DNA of 64,000 bases, taken from contig CAVOLE010000008.1 in assembly GCA_963696665.1 (NCBI GenBank), forward strand, positions 682,001 through 746,000, given 5' to 3'. This document shows positions 1 to 8,793 of the stretch, in pieces. Within the stretch, counting starts at the first letter, position 1; each line of letters opens with the position of its first letter. The notes under the pieces are model-generated. The model searched no databases and was not told where the DNA came from. It worked only from the letters and a program-made list of their open reading frames with translations. The stretch comes from Roseiarcus sp963696665. GTDB taxonomy: Bacteria > Pseudomonadota > Alphaproteobacteria > Rhizobiales > Beijerinckiaceae. The position numbers and the translations under genes were made by a program.

Positions 1-2165
1 ATCCCGTCGAAACGCGCGAGTTGCAGCGTCGAACTGTCGAACTGCTGTTTGCTCATGAGCGTTATTGGGGTCGAGGACGGCTGAAGCGTCTCGCCGAATA
101 CGAAGTTCGAGTACTTCTTGTCGAGGCCGGATTCGAGCCCCGCGTTTGTCGGATCATAGAGGGTGTAGGAATTCTGCCCGGCGACCTGGATCGATTCCCC
201 GCCGACGAAGTTGGCGTGGCCTCCGTTGGCGAAATCGGCGGCATATTGGAATCCGTAGTTGAGCCGCGTGCCGCCTTCGACCCGATCGTAGCCGGAGAAC
301 TTGTTCCAGGCGAACAGGTTCGTGTCGTCGAAAACAAGGCTCTGCGAATCTTCGTTGGGCTGGATTCTCGGAATAATCTCGCTCGGCCGCGCGATGAACT
401 GGGCGATCGGCGTAATCGTCTGCGTCCCCCACGACGAAGTGGAGGTAAACGGAAAGCGATACTCGAGGCCCGCGCCCCCCATATAGCGGGCGAAGGCGCC
501 CTGGCTCGAGCCGGAAAAGAAGGCGGCCTGGCTCGAATTGGCAACCGTGCTCGTGCCAAACGCGCTCGCGTAGGTGATCGATCCCGTCTCGTTGAGTTCG
601 GTCGCCTCTCCGTCAAGGCGGCCGAACAAGAATGGCTTCCATACCTCGCCGATGGGATCGATGTAGCCGCGCTGCCACGAGACTTGTCCCGACGCCCGGG
701 TGTAATCGCCGGCGATGCCGCGCAACATGCACTTGCCCGGGACATACGTATTGACCAGCGTATTGCCGACCTGGGTCTCGCAGACGTTATAGAGATGAAA
801 CGCGTTGTCGAAGGTTTGAAGGCCGGTCGACTGGAACGCGGCGTTGGTCTGGTCGTAGTTGGCGATGTTCGCGTCGACGGTCAGTTCGCCTCCGAGCCCG
901 TTGGTACGATCGGCGGGAACGTTGAACACCCGATTGTAGTCGAAGACCGGGACGGCGACCGGCAGCGTGCGATTGTCGTCACTCGCCGTCGTGCCCTCGA
1001 AATGATAGACGCTGAGGTCAAAGAAGCTCTGGGCGGCCTGACCGCGCAGGTAGATCGACGAAATGATGTCCTGGAAATAGAAATTATCGAAGTTGATGCC
1101 CTGAAGCCGATAGTCGTTAAGGAAGAATTTGTCGCTCATCCATGTGCCGTTCCAGCCGAACTGCCACATATCGTTCAGGAAAAAGTTCCCGTTGCTTTGA
1201 ATCGCGCCTCGCAGTCGCGTGTCTCCCGCGCCATAGGGAAAGGCCGGGAAGGCTCCAGGTTGTTCCTGGTCGATCCCGATCGCGCGGATGTTGTACGTGC
1301 CATTGGAGAGCCGCTGACGCCAGTCGGCCTCTCCCAACAATCCCTGCTTCGAGAGGAAGGTTGGAGTGAGGGTCAGGTCGTAGTTGGGCGCCAGATTGAT
1401 GAAATAGGGTATGCTGAAGCCATAGCCCAGGTCGGCGCCGGAAACGAGCGCCGGCGCCAAAAGTCCAGTTTTCTTGTTGACGGTCGCGTCGGGCGAGGAA
1501 AAGTAAGGCATGTAGAACACGGGAAAGCCCCAGAACTGAAGTTGGGCATCCTCGTAGTAGATCGTGTGTGTCGTTTGGTTCTCGATGATCTTGGTCGCCT
1601 TCACTTGCCAGAATGGCGGCCGTTCGGGGTGGTCCTTGCACGGTTCGCAGGCGGTGTAGGCGGATTTCTCCAACACCGTTATGTTGCCGCTCGAGCGTTC
1701 CACCCGCGGCGAGCTAAAGCGTGTCTTGTCGGCCGTCAGGACCTGGACGCTCTCCATGAAACCGTTGGCAAAATCGTCGCTGAGCGCGAACCGGGTTCCG
1801 TAGACGACATTGCCATGCTCGTCCGTCATCTTGGCGTGGCCTTCGGCGTAAACACGCTTGGTGGCGCGGTCATAAATTACGCGGTCGGCCTGAAGTACGC
1901 GGCCCTGATAGAAGAGTTGAACTGAGCCTTGGGCCGTGACGGTGTTCTTGTCCTTGTCGTAGACGAGTTCGTCCGCGTCGATGACCAGTTTGTCCTGCGG
2001 CTTCGCTTGCGTGGACTGAGGGGCGGGAGGCGTCTGTGCAGCGGCGGGTCCGGCGAACAATTGCGCCCAGGCCGCAGCCGCCGCGATCGCCAACGACAGC
2101 GCGATCTTCGCGGCCCACCTCCGGCGGGGATTTAACTCAAAGGGAAAGCTGACGGCGAAACCCAT
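1..2165 (-). CDS. lptD: LPS-assembly protein LptD (partial, C-terminus beyond window)
   Basis: This is the outer-membrane translocon that inserts lipopolysaccharide into the outer leaflet, working with LptE and the Lpt bridge. The frame is open from the ATG at 2165 to the window edge with no stop, about 721 codons. The N-terminus has a hydrophobic signal segment (residues about 20-43, ending AAAQ). An OstA/LptA-like jellyroll follows (LVIDADELVYDKDKNTV..., ADRVIYD), with the family's CxxC-type spot (YTACEPCKDHPE) and then a long aromatic-rich beta-barrel. The ATG overlaps the TGA of lptG by one base, so it is translationally coupled in an lptF-lptG-lptD operon. Identification is firm; the C-terminus is not visible. 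Confidence 0.93.
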   Translation of the reverse strand, partial: MGFAVSFPFELNPRRRWAAKIALSLAIAAAAAWAQLFAGPAAAQTPPAPQSTQAKPQDKLVIDADELVYDKDKNTVTAQGSVQLFYQGRVLQADRVIYDRATKRVYAEGHAKMTDEHGNVVYGTRFALSDDFANGFMESVQVLTADKTRFSSPRVERSSGNITVLEKSAYTACEPCKDHPERPPFWQVKATKIIENQTTHTIYYEDAQLQFWGFPVFYMPYFSSPDATVNKKTGLLAPALVSGADLGYGFSIPYFINLAPNYDLTLTPTFLSKQGLLGEADWRQRLSNGTYNIRAIGIDQEQPGAFPAFPYGAGDTRLRGAIQSNGNFFLNDMWQFGWNGTWMSDKFFLNDYRLQGINFDNFYFQDIISSIYLRGQAAQSFFDLSVYHFEGTTASDDNRTLPVAVPVFDYNRVFNVPADRTNGLGGELTVDANIANYDQTNAAFQSTGLQTFDNAFHLYNVCETQVGNTLVNTYVPGKCMLRGIAGDYTRASGQVSWQRGYIDPIGEVWKPFLFGRLDGEATELNETGSITYASAFGTSTVANSSQAAFFSGSSQGAFARYMGGAGLEYRFPFTSTSSWGTQTITPIAQFIARPSEIIPRIQPNEDSQSLVFDDTNLFAWNKFSGYDRVEGGTRLNYGFQYAADFANGGHANFVGGESIQVAGQNSYTLYDPTNAGLESGLDKKYSNFVFGETLQPSSTPITLMSKQQFDSSTLQLARFDG

Positions 2166-3244
2166 CAACCATCCTCTTGCTGCAGCAGCACATACACGCC
2201 AAACATGCAACCAACGATCCCGGGCGACCACCCTGCAACGGAGGCGCTGAGGAATCCGGCTCCCCCGAGATCGCTTACCACTTTGGTGGCCACATAAAGC
2301 ACGAACCCCGCCACCACGCCACCGGAAACCATATATTCGATCCCACCCATTCGGAAGAATCTTAACGAAAAGCATGCAGCCACCAGCACCATCGCCGCCA
2401 GCATCAGCGGACGCGCCAGAAGCTCCTGATATTTCAGGAGATAGGCGGTTGGGTCCAATCCCGCGCGCGCGGTCTGCTCGGCCAGCGCCGGCAGCCGCCA
2501 AAAGGATACGGTTTCAGGCGAGACGAACGCCTGGGCGACCTCCCGGCGATCGAGATTCGTGGCCAACAGGTAGGTGGACACCTTCAGGGCTTCGAATCCC
2601 GGGGTGACCGACACAACATCGTGCAACACCCAATAGCCCTCGCGCAGCTCGCCTGAGGCGGCCTCCAGCCGTTCGACGAAATTACCCTTGTCATCGAAGT
2701 TGAAGACCTCGATCCCGTTGAATTCATTCCCGCCCCCGCTCCTTCCGATGGCGCGAATGACCGCTTGGCCGTCGACGCTCTTCTGTCGAATCCATATCCC
2801 GATCGCGCCCGACGCCGGGCCGCCGAATACGCTGCTCTCGATCTGGTCCGATCTCTCTTTCATCCACGTCGATGCTGGATTGTAAGCAATGACGGAGAAC
2901 ACGCCGATGAGGATGATCACGGCGAGCGGGGGCGTCAGGAATTGCCAGACGGATAGCCCCGCCGCGCGCGCCACGACCAACTCCATTTTGCGTGACAAAT
3001 TTAGGAACGCGATCATCGACCCGAACAGAACCGCGAACGGCAACGCCTGTTCGGCGACCGTGGGGGTCCGCAGGAACGACAAGCCCGCCATCATAATCCC
3101 GGTCGCACGCTTGGAATCGCCCGAACGCCTCAATAGCTCCACCAGATCGACGGCGTAGATGAGGACGAAGACCAGCAGGAACGCGGCGATGACTGTGCGC
3201 GCAAAGCGGCCGGCAAGGTAGAACGACAGCGTCCGGCCGATCAC
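2165..3244 (-). CDS. lptG: LPS export ABC transporter permease LptG
   Basis: Inner-membrane permease of the LptB2FG complex that extracts LPS from the inner membrane and passes it to LptC. The call rests on YjgP/YjgQ architecture: three N-terminal membrane segments (TVIAAFLLVFVLIYAVDLVE; PFAVLFGSMIAFLNL; LTPPLAVIILIGVFSVIAY), a periplasmic beta-jellyroll, then three C-terminal segments, about 359 residues in all. An upstream in-frame start exists, but the GTG at 3244 is preferred: it gives family length and overlaps the lptF stop by four bases (GTGA). It sits between lptF and lptD, the canonical order. Confidence 0.93.
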   Translation of the reverse strand: MIGRTLSFYLAGRFARTVIAAFLLVFVLIYAVDLVELLRRSGDSKRATGIMMAGLSFLRTPTVAEQALPFAVLFGSMIAFLNLSRKMELVVARAAGLSVWQFLTPPLAVIILIGVFSVIAYNPASTWMKERSDQIESSVFGGPASGAIGIWIRQKSVDGQAVIRAIGRSGGGNEFNGIEVFNFDDKGNFVERLEAASGELREGYWVLHDVVSVTPGFEALKVSTYLLATNLDRREVAQAFVSPETVSFWRLPALAEQTARAGLDPTAYLLKYQELLARPLMLAAMVLVAACFSLRFFRMGGIEYMVSGGVVAGFVLYVATKVVSDLGGAGFLSASVAGWSPGIVGCMFGVYVLLQQEDG

Positions 3245-4356
3245 GCAGCGATCCTTGCGAGCGGCTGGACGAGCGCCAGAATTGCCCGCCGAAAGATCAC
3301 CGCCAAGGCGCTTAGACAAGCAACGATCGGAACCGTCCACACGAAGACTGCGGCGGACGGCACGCCGATCGCAAGGGTTGTGGCCGCAATCCCGAGCATG
3401 CGCACGCCGGCGAATGCGAGAACCGCTCCTCCGATCGCAACCCCTCGACCCTGACGGGTGGTGCGCGCCTCGCCAAGCGCCGCGAAGGCGATGAGACCGC
3501 CGGCGAGAGCGTAGACCGGACTGGCCAGGCGGTCGAGCAGTTCGCTGCGAATATGACCAGATAAGGCTGGATCCGCCCGATCCTTTGCGTTCGGCGCCAA
3601 CAATTGCGCGGTGGACCGTTCGCGCGGCCTTTTCATCGCGCTGACCGCGTGCGCGAACTGTGACAAGTCGATGGTGTAGTCATCAAAAGTCACCATCGCC
3701 GAGTCGCTGGCTGACTGAGGCCGCAACATGACGCCCTTGGATAGCTGGAGATAACTCGCTCCGTCCCGGTCGATCGTTTTTCCAGCTTCAGCGATATACG
3801 TGGTGACCCGCGTGGGATCACGTTGGTCCTGCATAAACACTCCGTGAAGAGCCCCGTCGGGCGTGCGCTCGCGAAAGTGAAATACGAACCCCGATTCCAG
3901 TTGGGAGAAGGCGCCTGGACGGGCAAAGTTGGCGATGAAATCGGCGCGAACGAAGGTCGTCAGAGTCTCGATCGCTCCGAAACTCCAAGGCTGAACCTGG
4001 ATATAGAGGAAGGCCACGCCCGCAAATACAATCCCGGAGAGCAGCGCCATCGGGCGCAGCAGCCGAGCGGGCGACATGCCTGAAGCGGCCATGACGACGA
4101 GCTCGCTATCGCCATTGAGCTTGTTGAGGGTGTAAAGGATGCCGGCAAACAGCGCGACGGGCGCAATGAAAGCCACGAGCGAGGGCAGCGCAAGCGCGGT
4201 GATCAAGAGAAATAACAAAATGGTCTGGCCCTTGCTGGTGATCAGGTCGATCTGCCGCAGGGCCTGGGTCACCCAGACAACGCCAGTGAGAACCACCAGC
4301 CCTGAGACGCAGGCCGTGGTCGCCGTCCTAAACAGGTAGCGCTCAATCTGGATCAT
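3241..4356 (-). CDS. lptF: LPS export ABC transporter permease LptF
   Basis: Partner permease of LptG in the LptB2FG lipopolysaccharide extractor, 371 residues. It begins MIQIERYLFRTA, typical of LptF. Membrane segments lie near residues 15-36, 46-76 and 98-120, a periplasmic jellyroll spans roughly 130-270, and three more segments lie at 280-355. The motif DSELVVMAASGMSP matches the conserved coupling region of YjgP/YjgQ proteins (compare MELVVARAAGLS in the downstream partner). It is the first gene of the lptFGD run and diverges from pepA; the roughly 260 bp between them should hold both promoters. Confidence 0.94.
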   Translation of the reverse strand: MIQIERYLFRTATTACVSGLVVLTGVVWVTQALRQIDLITSKGQTILLFLLITALALPSLVAFIAPVALFAGILYTLNKLNGDSELVVMAASGMSPARLLRPMALLSGIVFAGVAFLYIQVQPWSFGAIETLTTFVRADFIANFARPGAFSQLESGFVFHFRERTPDGALHGVFMQDQRDPTRVTTYIAEAGKTIDRDGASYLQLSKGVMLRPQSASDSAMVTFDDYTIDLSQFAHAVSAMKRPRERSTAQLLAPNAKDRADPALSGHIRSELLDRLASPVYALAGGLIAFAALGEARTTRQGRGVAIGGAVLAFAGVRMLGIAATTLAIGVPSAAVFVWTVPIVACLSALAVIFRRAILALVQPLARIAA

Positions 4357-4616
4357 CGCCGCCGTATTGTCTGGAAGTGAACGACCAACGCGTCAGGGGG
4401 CGCCCGTCCGCCCGTTGCGCTTGCCCGATGCGTTGTGTCGTTGCAAGGCGACTCGCTCCAATGCCAGGGTGAGATCCCAACCGGTTGAAATATGCCGCCC
4501 AATCGCGGCGGCTTATTGACGAGCGCAGCAAACCCCCTGATATGTCGGCGTCCGCCAGCGACGCCGCGTCGGTTGGTCCGAAGTCCTTAAATCAGAACAT
4601 GGGATAGGCGTTGGTC

Positions 4617-6117
4617 ATGAGCGGAGCCGTCAAGATCGCCTTTGGGTCCCTTTCGGCGCCCAAAGGCAGCGCGCTTGTGATTTTCGTTGGGGCCGACATG
4701 AAGCCGGCCGCCGCCGTGACGGCCCAGTTCGGCGATCTCGAACCGCTCATCCGCGCCGCGGCGAAGGCGTCCAATTTTCGCGCCGCTGAGCGCACCGCGC
4801 TCGACATCCTGGCGCCCGCTGGCCTCGACGCGTCGCGGCTCATGGTTGTGGGCGTTGCTCCCGGCAAGGACAACGCGCCGATCAACTTCATTACACTCGG
4901 CGGATTCACTTTTGGCAAAGTGACCGGCGCGAAGCGCGTCGAAGTCGCCTTCGAGGCGCCGTCAGGAACGTGGGTCGGGTCGGCGGCAGCCGATTTTGCG
5001 CTCGGCCTTCGCCTGCGCGCCTATCGGTTCGACAAATACAAGACGCGCAAAAAGGAATCGGAGGACAATGGCGCCGAGGCGCCCCACTTTGTCATCGGCT
5101 CGAGCGACGCTGCAGCCGCGCGCTTGGCTGGGCAGGAACGCTTCGCCATCGCGGAAGGCGTCGAGCTTGCCCGAAATCTGGTCAACGAGCCGCCCAACGT
5201 CCTCTTTCCTCTCGAATTCGCCGACCGGGCCAAAACGCTGGAGAAACTCGGCGTCGACGTGGACATTCTTGACGAGAAGGCGATGGGCAAACTGGGGATG
5301 AATGCGCTGCTCGCTGTCGGCCGAGGATCGGCGCGCGAAAGCCGGCTCGTCGCGATGCGTTGGAACGGGGCGCATTCAAAGCGGGCGAAGCCGATTGCGG
5401 TTGTGGGCAAGGGGGTCTGTTTTGATTCGGGCGGCATCTCGATCAAGCCCTCGGCCGGCATGGAGGATATGAAGGGCGACATGGGCGGGGCGGCTTGCGT
5501 TGTCGGGCTCATGCATGCGCTCGCCGCCCGCAAAGCGAAAATCAACGTGGTCGGCATCGTCGGCCTGGTCGAGAACATGCCTGATGGCGATGCGATCCGG
5601 CCGGGCGACATCATCACCTCCATGTCGGGCCAGACGATCGAGATCGTCAATACGGACGCCGAGGGTCGGCTCGTTCTGTCCGACGCCCTCTGGTACGCCC
5701 AGGAGAAATATTCTCCCCGGGCGATCATCGATCTTGCAACGCTGACCGGCGCCATCATTGTCGCGCTGGGCAATGATGTGGCTGGAGCTCTTCTCCAATA
5801 ACGACGAGCTCGCCGAGCGGCTCAGGGCGGCGGGCGAAGCGACCGGCGAGAAGGTCTGGCGCCTGCCGCTCGGCGCGGCCTATGACAAACTGATCGATTC
5901 CAAATTCGCCGACATGAAGAATACCGGAGGCCGTCACGGCGGCTCGATCACCGCCGCGCAGTTCCTGCAGCGGTTCGTCAAGGAGACGCCGTGGGCGCAT
6001 ATCGACGTCGCAGGCACGGCGATGGGCTCGCCGCCCTCCGACATCAATCAATCCTGGGGCTCGGGCTGGGGCGTGCGTCTTCTCAACCGTCTCATAGCCG
6101 ACTCTTACGAAGATTAG
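4617..6117 (+). CDS. pepA: Leucyl (cytosol) aminopeptidase PepA, frameshifted
   Basis: M17 family metallo-exopeptidase that removes N-terminal residues from peptides in the cytoplasm; it binds two divalent metals. Seen: GVCFDSGGISIKPSAGM, DMKGDMGGAA and the M17 signature NTDAEGRLVLSDAL, with metal ligands and catalytic Lys/Arg present. The frame breaks near 5787: GNDVAG must join LFSNNDELAERL, which needs one G removed from GGAGCTC. The corrected protein is about 499 residues, normal for PepA, and ends at the TAG at 6115-6117. ATG 4617 is chosen over the in-frame TTG six bases earlier. A sequencing indel is more likely than a real null. Confidence 0.9.
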
Positions 6118-6161
6118 CTTCTTATTGGCGAATGGATTGGAAAGTCGGGCGAGGGGTCAGG

Positions 6162-6695
6162 ATGCGGATTCTGTCCACGATCTTCGCGCTTGCCGCCGCC
6201 TGGTTCGCGTCACTTGCGCCGGCGTGGGCGATCGCGGGATGCGACGCCTTTTCCAACGCCCTGCGCACCGAGGCAAGCGACATGCAGGTCGAGTTCGGGC
6301 GCGCCGTCGTCGTGTCCCGCACGCGCTCCGATTCGAACGTGTTCGACGTCACGACAAGGGTGGACGTGGACGCGACCCTCTCTTGTCGCGGCGATCAATT
6401 CGTGCGTTTCGAGGCGCGCATCAGCGAGCCGGCCAACGCGCGGACGACCACAAATTTCGAGCGTTTCCAGGCGGCGGCCCTGAAGGCGGCGCTGGGCTGG
6501 GACGCGGGCAAGAGCCGCGGCGTCCTCAAGGGCATGAGCGCGGATGCGGCGGAGTATCTCGCCGCCTCGCGCGAGCGCGGCGACGTCTATGTCGCAGGCA
6601 AGACTGAAGAGCATGAACCCGGAGGCGTGAGCCTCGGATTGATGGCGACCGGCTCCGACCGCACCTTCGTCATCGTCGGCCCAGCGGGCCAGTGA
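6162..6695 (+). CDS. Exported protein of unknown function
   Basis: A 177-residue protein I do not recognise. It has a clear signal peptide (MRILSTIFALAAAWFASLAPAWA, predicted cleavage after AWA), so the mature part is likely periplasmic. The mature chain holds two cysteines (GCDAF and LSCRGD) that could form a disulphide. It lies between pepA and holC, and its TGA overlaps the GTG start of holC by four bases, implying co-translation with holC. The ATG at 6162 is chosen because upstream in-frame sequence is only the shadow of the pepA 3' end. Confidence 0.7.
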   Translation: MRILSTIFALAAAWFASLAPAWAIAGCDAFSNALRTEASDMQVEFGRAVVVSRTRSDSNVFDVTTRVDVDATLSCRGDQFVRFEARISEPANARTTTNFERFQAAALKAALGWDAGKSRGVLKGMSADAAEYLAASRERGDVYVAGKTEEHEPGGVSLGLMATGSDRTFVIVGPAGQ

Positions 6696-7145
6696 CTGAG
6701 ATCCGCTTTTACCATCTCGAGCGGCGACGCGTTGATGAGGCTCTGCCATTCCTGCTCGAGCATGCGCTCGAGGAAGGCCGACGCGTCCTCGTCCGCGCCG
6801 CGTCCGATGAAATGGTCGCCGCGCTCAATGAGCGCCTTTGGACTTATGATGACGCGAGCTTTCTGCCGCATGGCGCGGCCGGCGACGGCGATCCGATGAC
6901 CCAGCCGGTCTTTCTGACGAGCGAGCTTGAGAACCCCAACGCCGCGACCATGCTGGTCAGGCTTTCCGGCGCTGAAACCGGCGACGCCGACGACGCGTTC
7001 GACCTCGTCGTCATCTTGTTCGACGGACGCGACAAGGCGCGCGCTTGGGCAAGCGCGGGGCGAGTGGCGGCGGCTCGCGGACCAAGGCCGCACGATCAGC
7101 TATTGGCGGGAAAGCGACGAGGGCGGCTGGGAGCGGGCGCGGTAG
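6692..7145 (+). CDS. holC: DNA polymerase III chi subunit, frameshifted
   Basis: Clamp-loader accessory subunit that links the replicase to SSB. The start MTEIRFYHLERR, the block LWTYDDASFLPHG, and QPVFLT...ENPNAATML are characteristic of alphaproteobacterial HolC. The GTG start at 6692 overlaps the preceding stop. Near 7040 the frame must shift so that LLFDGRD-type sequence continues into LGQARGEWRRLADQGRTISY and ...GGWERAR, ending at TAG 7143-7145. That gives the usual 150 residues. Without the correction the ORF runs on to 7246 through unrelated repeat sequence. It follows pepA, as in many Hyphomicrobiales. Confidence 0.88.
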
Positions 7146-7159
7146 GTTTGGGTTTTCTT

Positions 7160-7194
7160 GATTCGGGGCCTTTTCGTTGCAAAGGCCCCGAATC
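7160..7194. repeat. Perfect 14-bp inverted repeat downstream of holC
   Basis: GATTCGGGGCCTTT and its exact complement are separated by seven bases just after the holC stop. It could act as a terminator hairpin, but no T-run follows on either side, so it is not a classical intrinsic terminator. Confidence 0.6.
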
Positions 7195-7320
7195 CGAGGG
7201 GTTGCATTTCCTTGGATTTCCTTGGATTCTCTCGTCCGAATCGTGACTTATCAATGGGTTACGCGGGATTTTCGCTGAGAGAGTATTTCTCGCGTCCTTC
7301 TCCGTTGCGTGAGACCCCAG
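7195..7320 (+). repeat. Dispersed repeat copy A (LDFLGFSRPN type)
   Basis: The 7146-7550 gap holds no recognised gene. Its core, 7207-7274, is nearly identical to the reverse complement of 56900-56972 and related to 19271-19330. Read from 7212 it encodes LDFLGFSRPNRDLSMGYAGF and stays open to a TAG at about 7336-7338. The reading frame is conserved between copies while the DNA changes, so this may be a decayed or very small coding element. Confidence 0.7.
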
Positions 7321-7515
7321 GGAACGGGAGCCTGTAGTCTTGGGCTATGCGGAAGGCAGAGTTGTTCATGCGGCAAGCTTATCTCTCTTTCTGCTTTTCC
7401 GCAATAAATTGTCTCCCCCGTTCTCTTTCGGCCGCCTCAACCCGAGGCGACTTCTAGGCCTTCCGAACGCTCTCGTCGGCCCCCGACCTGGATGGGGGTC
7501 GCTGTTTGGCCCCCC

Positions 7516-7550
7516 TTGACGGCGCGCATAAACGTGTATACACACGTAAT
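7516..7550 (+). promoter_or_regulatory. Palindromic operator/promoter of the MarR gene
   Basis: GTGTATACAC is a perfect 10-bp palindrome inside ACGTGTATACACACGT (7532-7547), immediately before the ATG at 7551. A TTGACG (7516-7521) may be the -35 element. The same layout, TTGACG followed by ACGTGTA..TACAC, recurs before the next gene at 7954-7977. This suggests autoregulation plus control of the neighbour by the MarR protein. Confidence 0.6.
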
Positions 7551-7949
7551 ATGGATTTGGAAGACGTCGACTTCGTCGCCTGTCGCCAATGCGTTTGTAC
7601 GGCCGCGCGGCGCCGGAGCCGAGATCTGACTCGGGTGTTCGAAAAGGCGATGCGAGGGTCAGGCGTTCGCGGCACCCAGTTCACGCTATTGGCGACGCTC
7701 GTTCAAACCGGCCCTATTGCGACCACGCGCCTTGCGGATCTCCAAGGCCTTGAGCGGACGACACTGACCCGCAACCTGCGTCCGCTCATTCGGGATGGGT
7801 TTGTTCGGATCGATGAAGGCGACGACCGTCGCGTCCGCAAGGTCGCGATCACGACTGCCGGCGAAGCGGCCGCGCGGCGCGCCTTCCCCTTCTGGAAGAG
7901 GGCGCAGGACGCGGCCTTGGCGTCCGACTCGCCCTCGAGGCCGCGGTAA
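7551..7949 (+). CDS. MarR-family transcriptional regulator
   Basis: A 132-residue winged-helix repressor-type protein, cytoplasmic and expected to bind a palindrome as a dimer. Seen: helices around RGTQFTLLATLVQTGPIATTRLADL, recognition helix ERTTLTRNLRPLIRDGFV, and wing DDRRVRKVAITTAGE. These match the MarR fold in order and spacing. The ATG at 7551 starts right after a palindrome and no Shine-Dalgarno is evident, so it may be leaderless. The N-terminal pair in CRQCVCTAARR (cysteines near residues 11-15) could sense oxidants or electrophiles; that is inference. It probably controls the downstream membrane protein and hydrolase. Confidence 0.88.
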   Translation: MDLEDVDFVACRQCVCTAARRRSRDLTRVFEKAMRGSGVRGTQFTLLATLVQTGPIATTRLADLQGLERTTLTRNLRPLIRDGFVRIDEGDDRRVRKVAITTAGEAAARRAFPFWKRAQDAALASDSPSRPR

Positions 7950-7953
7950 AATT

Positions 7954-7990
7954 TTGACGCATACGTGTAAATACACTGAAAGGAGAAAGC
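7954..7990 (+). promoter_or_regulatory. Second MarR-type operator, before the membrane protein gene
   Basis: GTGTAAATACAC (7965-7976) is a palindrome with arms GTGTA/TACAC matching the site before the regulator gene. TTGACG lies 5 bp upstream of the palindrome-bearing block, and the AAGGAG ribosome site follows at 7980-7985. Confidence 0.6.
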
Positions 7991-7993
7991 GTC

Positions 7994-8731
7994 ATGTTCG
8001 ACATTCTCTCGACGATCGGATTGACCGCCAGCGCGTCGTTCGTCATCGGGTTTCTGGCTTACGCGATGGCGGAGACGCCGCGCGGGCGCCTGACGGTTGC
8101 CGGCGTTCTCGTCGCCTGGTTCGTGCTGGTGCTCGCGATCGGGGCGGGCGGCGCGCTCGATCCTGCCCGCGGGCTTGGCGTTCCCGCTCTCGGGCTCACG
8201 GTCGTGCTGCCGGTCGCGGCCCTCGTTTGCGCCCTCCTCGCCTTCGGGCCGATTCGCGCGGCGCTATTGGCCACGCCTCTACCCGCGCTGGTCGCGGTCA
8301 ACACGATCCGAATCCTCGGCGTGATCTTCGTAGCGCTCTATGCGGCGGGGAGGCTTCCCGCGCCATTCGCTCCGAGCGCCGGCTGGGGCGACATTATCAC
8401 CGGCGTCGCCGCTCCGCCGCTCGCCTGGGCGATCGCCCGGTTCGGCGCCCGCGTTCGCATGCTGGCGTTGCTATGGAACGTCTTCGGCGCCGCCGACCTG
8501 GTGAACGCGATCGCGCTCGGCGCTTTGTCCGCGCCCGGTCCGCTTCAGGCATTTGCCGGGCCGCCGACGAGCGCCATCATGACCAGTTTGCCTTGGCTCT
8601 TGATCCCGGGCTTCCTGGTTCCGAGCCTGTTTTTCGTTCACATCGTCATTTTCTATCGGCTGCTCGCTAAAAACGAAGCCTCGGAGCCGACGCATGTGTG
8701 GCTCCGCGGCGGTCATGCGAAGTCAGCCTGA
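7994..8731 (+). CDS. Integral membrane protein of unknown function
   Basis: A 245-residue inner-membrane protein with about six to seven hydrophobic segments: near residues 3-25, 35-53, 64-88, 92-115, 130-150, 155-180 and 199-224. AAGGAG stands eight bases before the ATG. I recognise no catalytic or transport motif. It lies behind a palindrome shared with the upstream marR gene, so repression by that regulator is the best clue to its role. The cytosolic tail is short and charged (KNEASEPTHVWLRGGHAKSA). Confidence 0.75.
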   Translation: MFDILSTIGLTASASFVIGFLAYAMAETPRGRLTVAGVLVAWFVLVLAIGAGGALDPARGLGVPALGLTVVLPVAALVCALLAFGPIRAALLATPLPALVAVNTIRILGVIFVALYAAGRLPAPFAPSAGWGDIITGVAAPPLAWAIARFGARVRMLALLWNVFGAADLVNAIALGALSAPGPLQAFAGPPTSAIMTSLPWLLIPGFLVPSLFFVHIVIFYRLLAKNEASEPTHVWLRGGHAKSA

Positions 8732-8793
8732 AACGGCGGCGCGACTCTGCTAGTCGGCGCGCCGCTCCGTCGGCCTCAGGAGGAGATCGACAA

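Noticed and set aside
21..1925. Long plus-strand reading frame
   Set aside because: It lies opposite lptD, whose minus-strand frame has no stop over the whole interval and full family motifs; the plus frame lacks any.
7146..7246. C-terminal extension of HolC to 184 residues
   Set aside because: It arises from the uncorrected frame and reads through a hairpin and a dispersed repeat.
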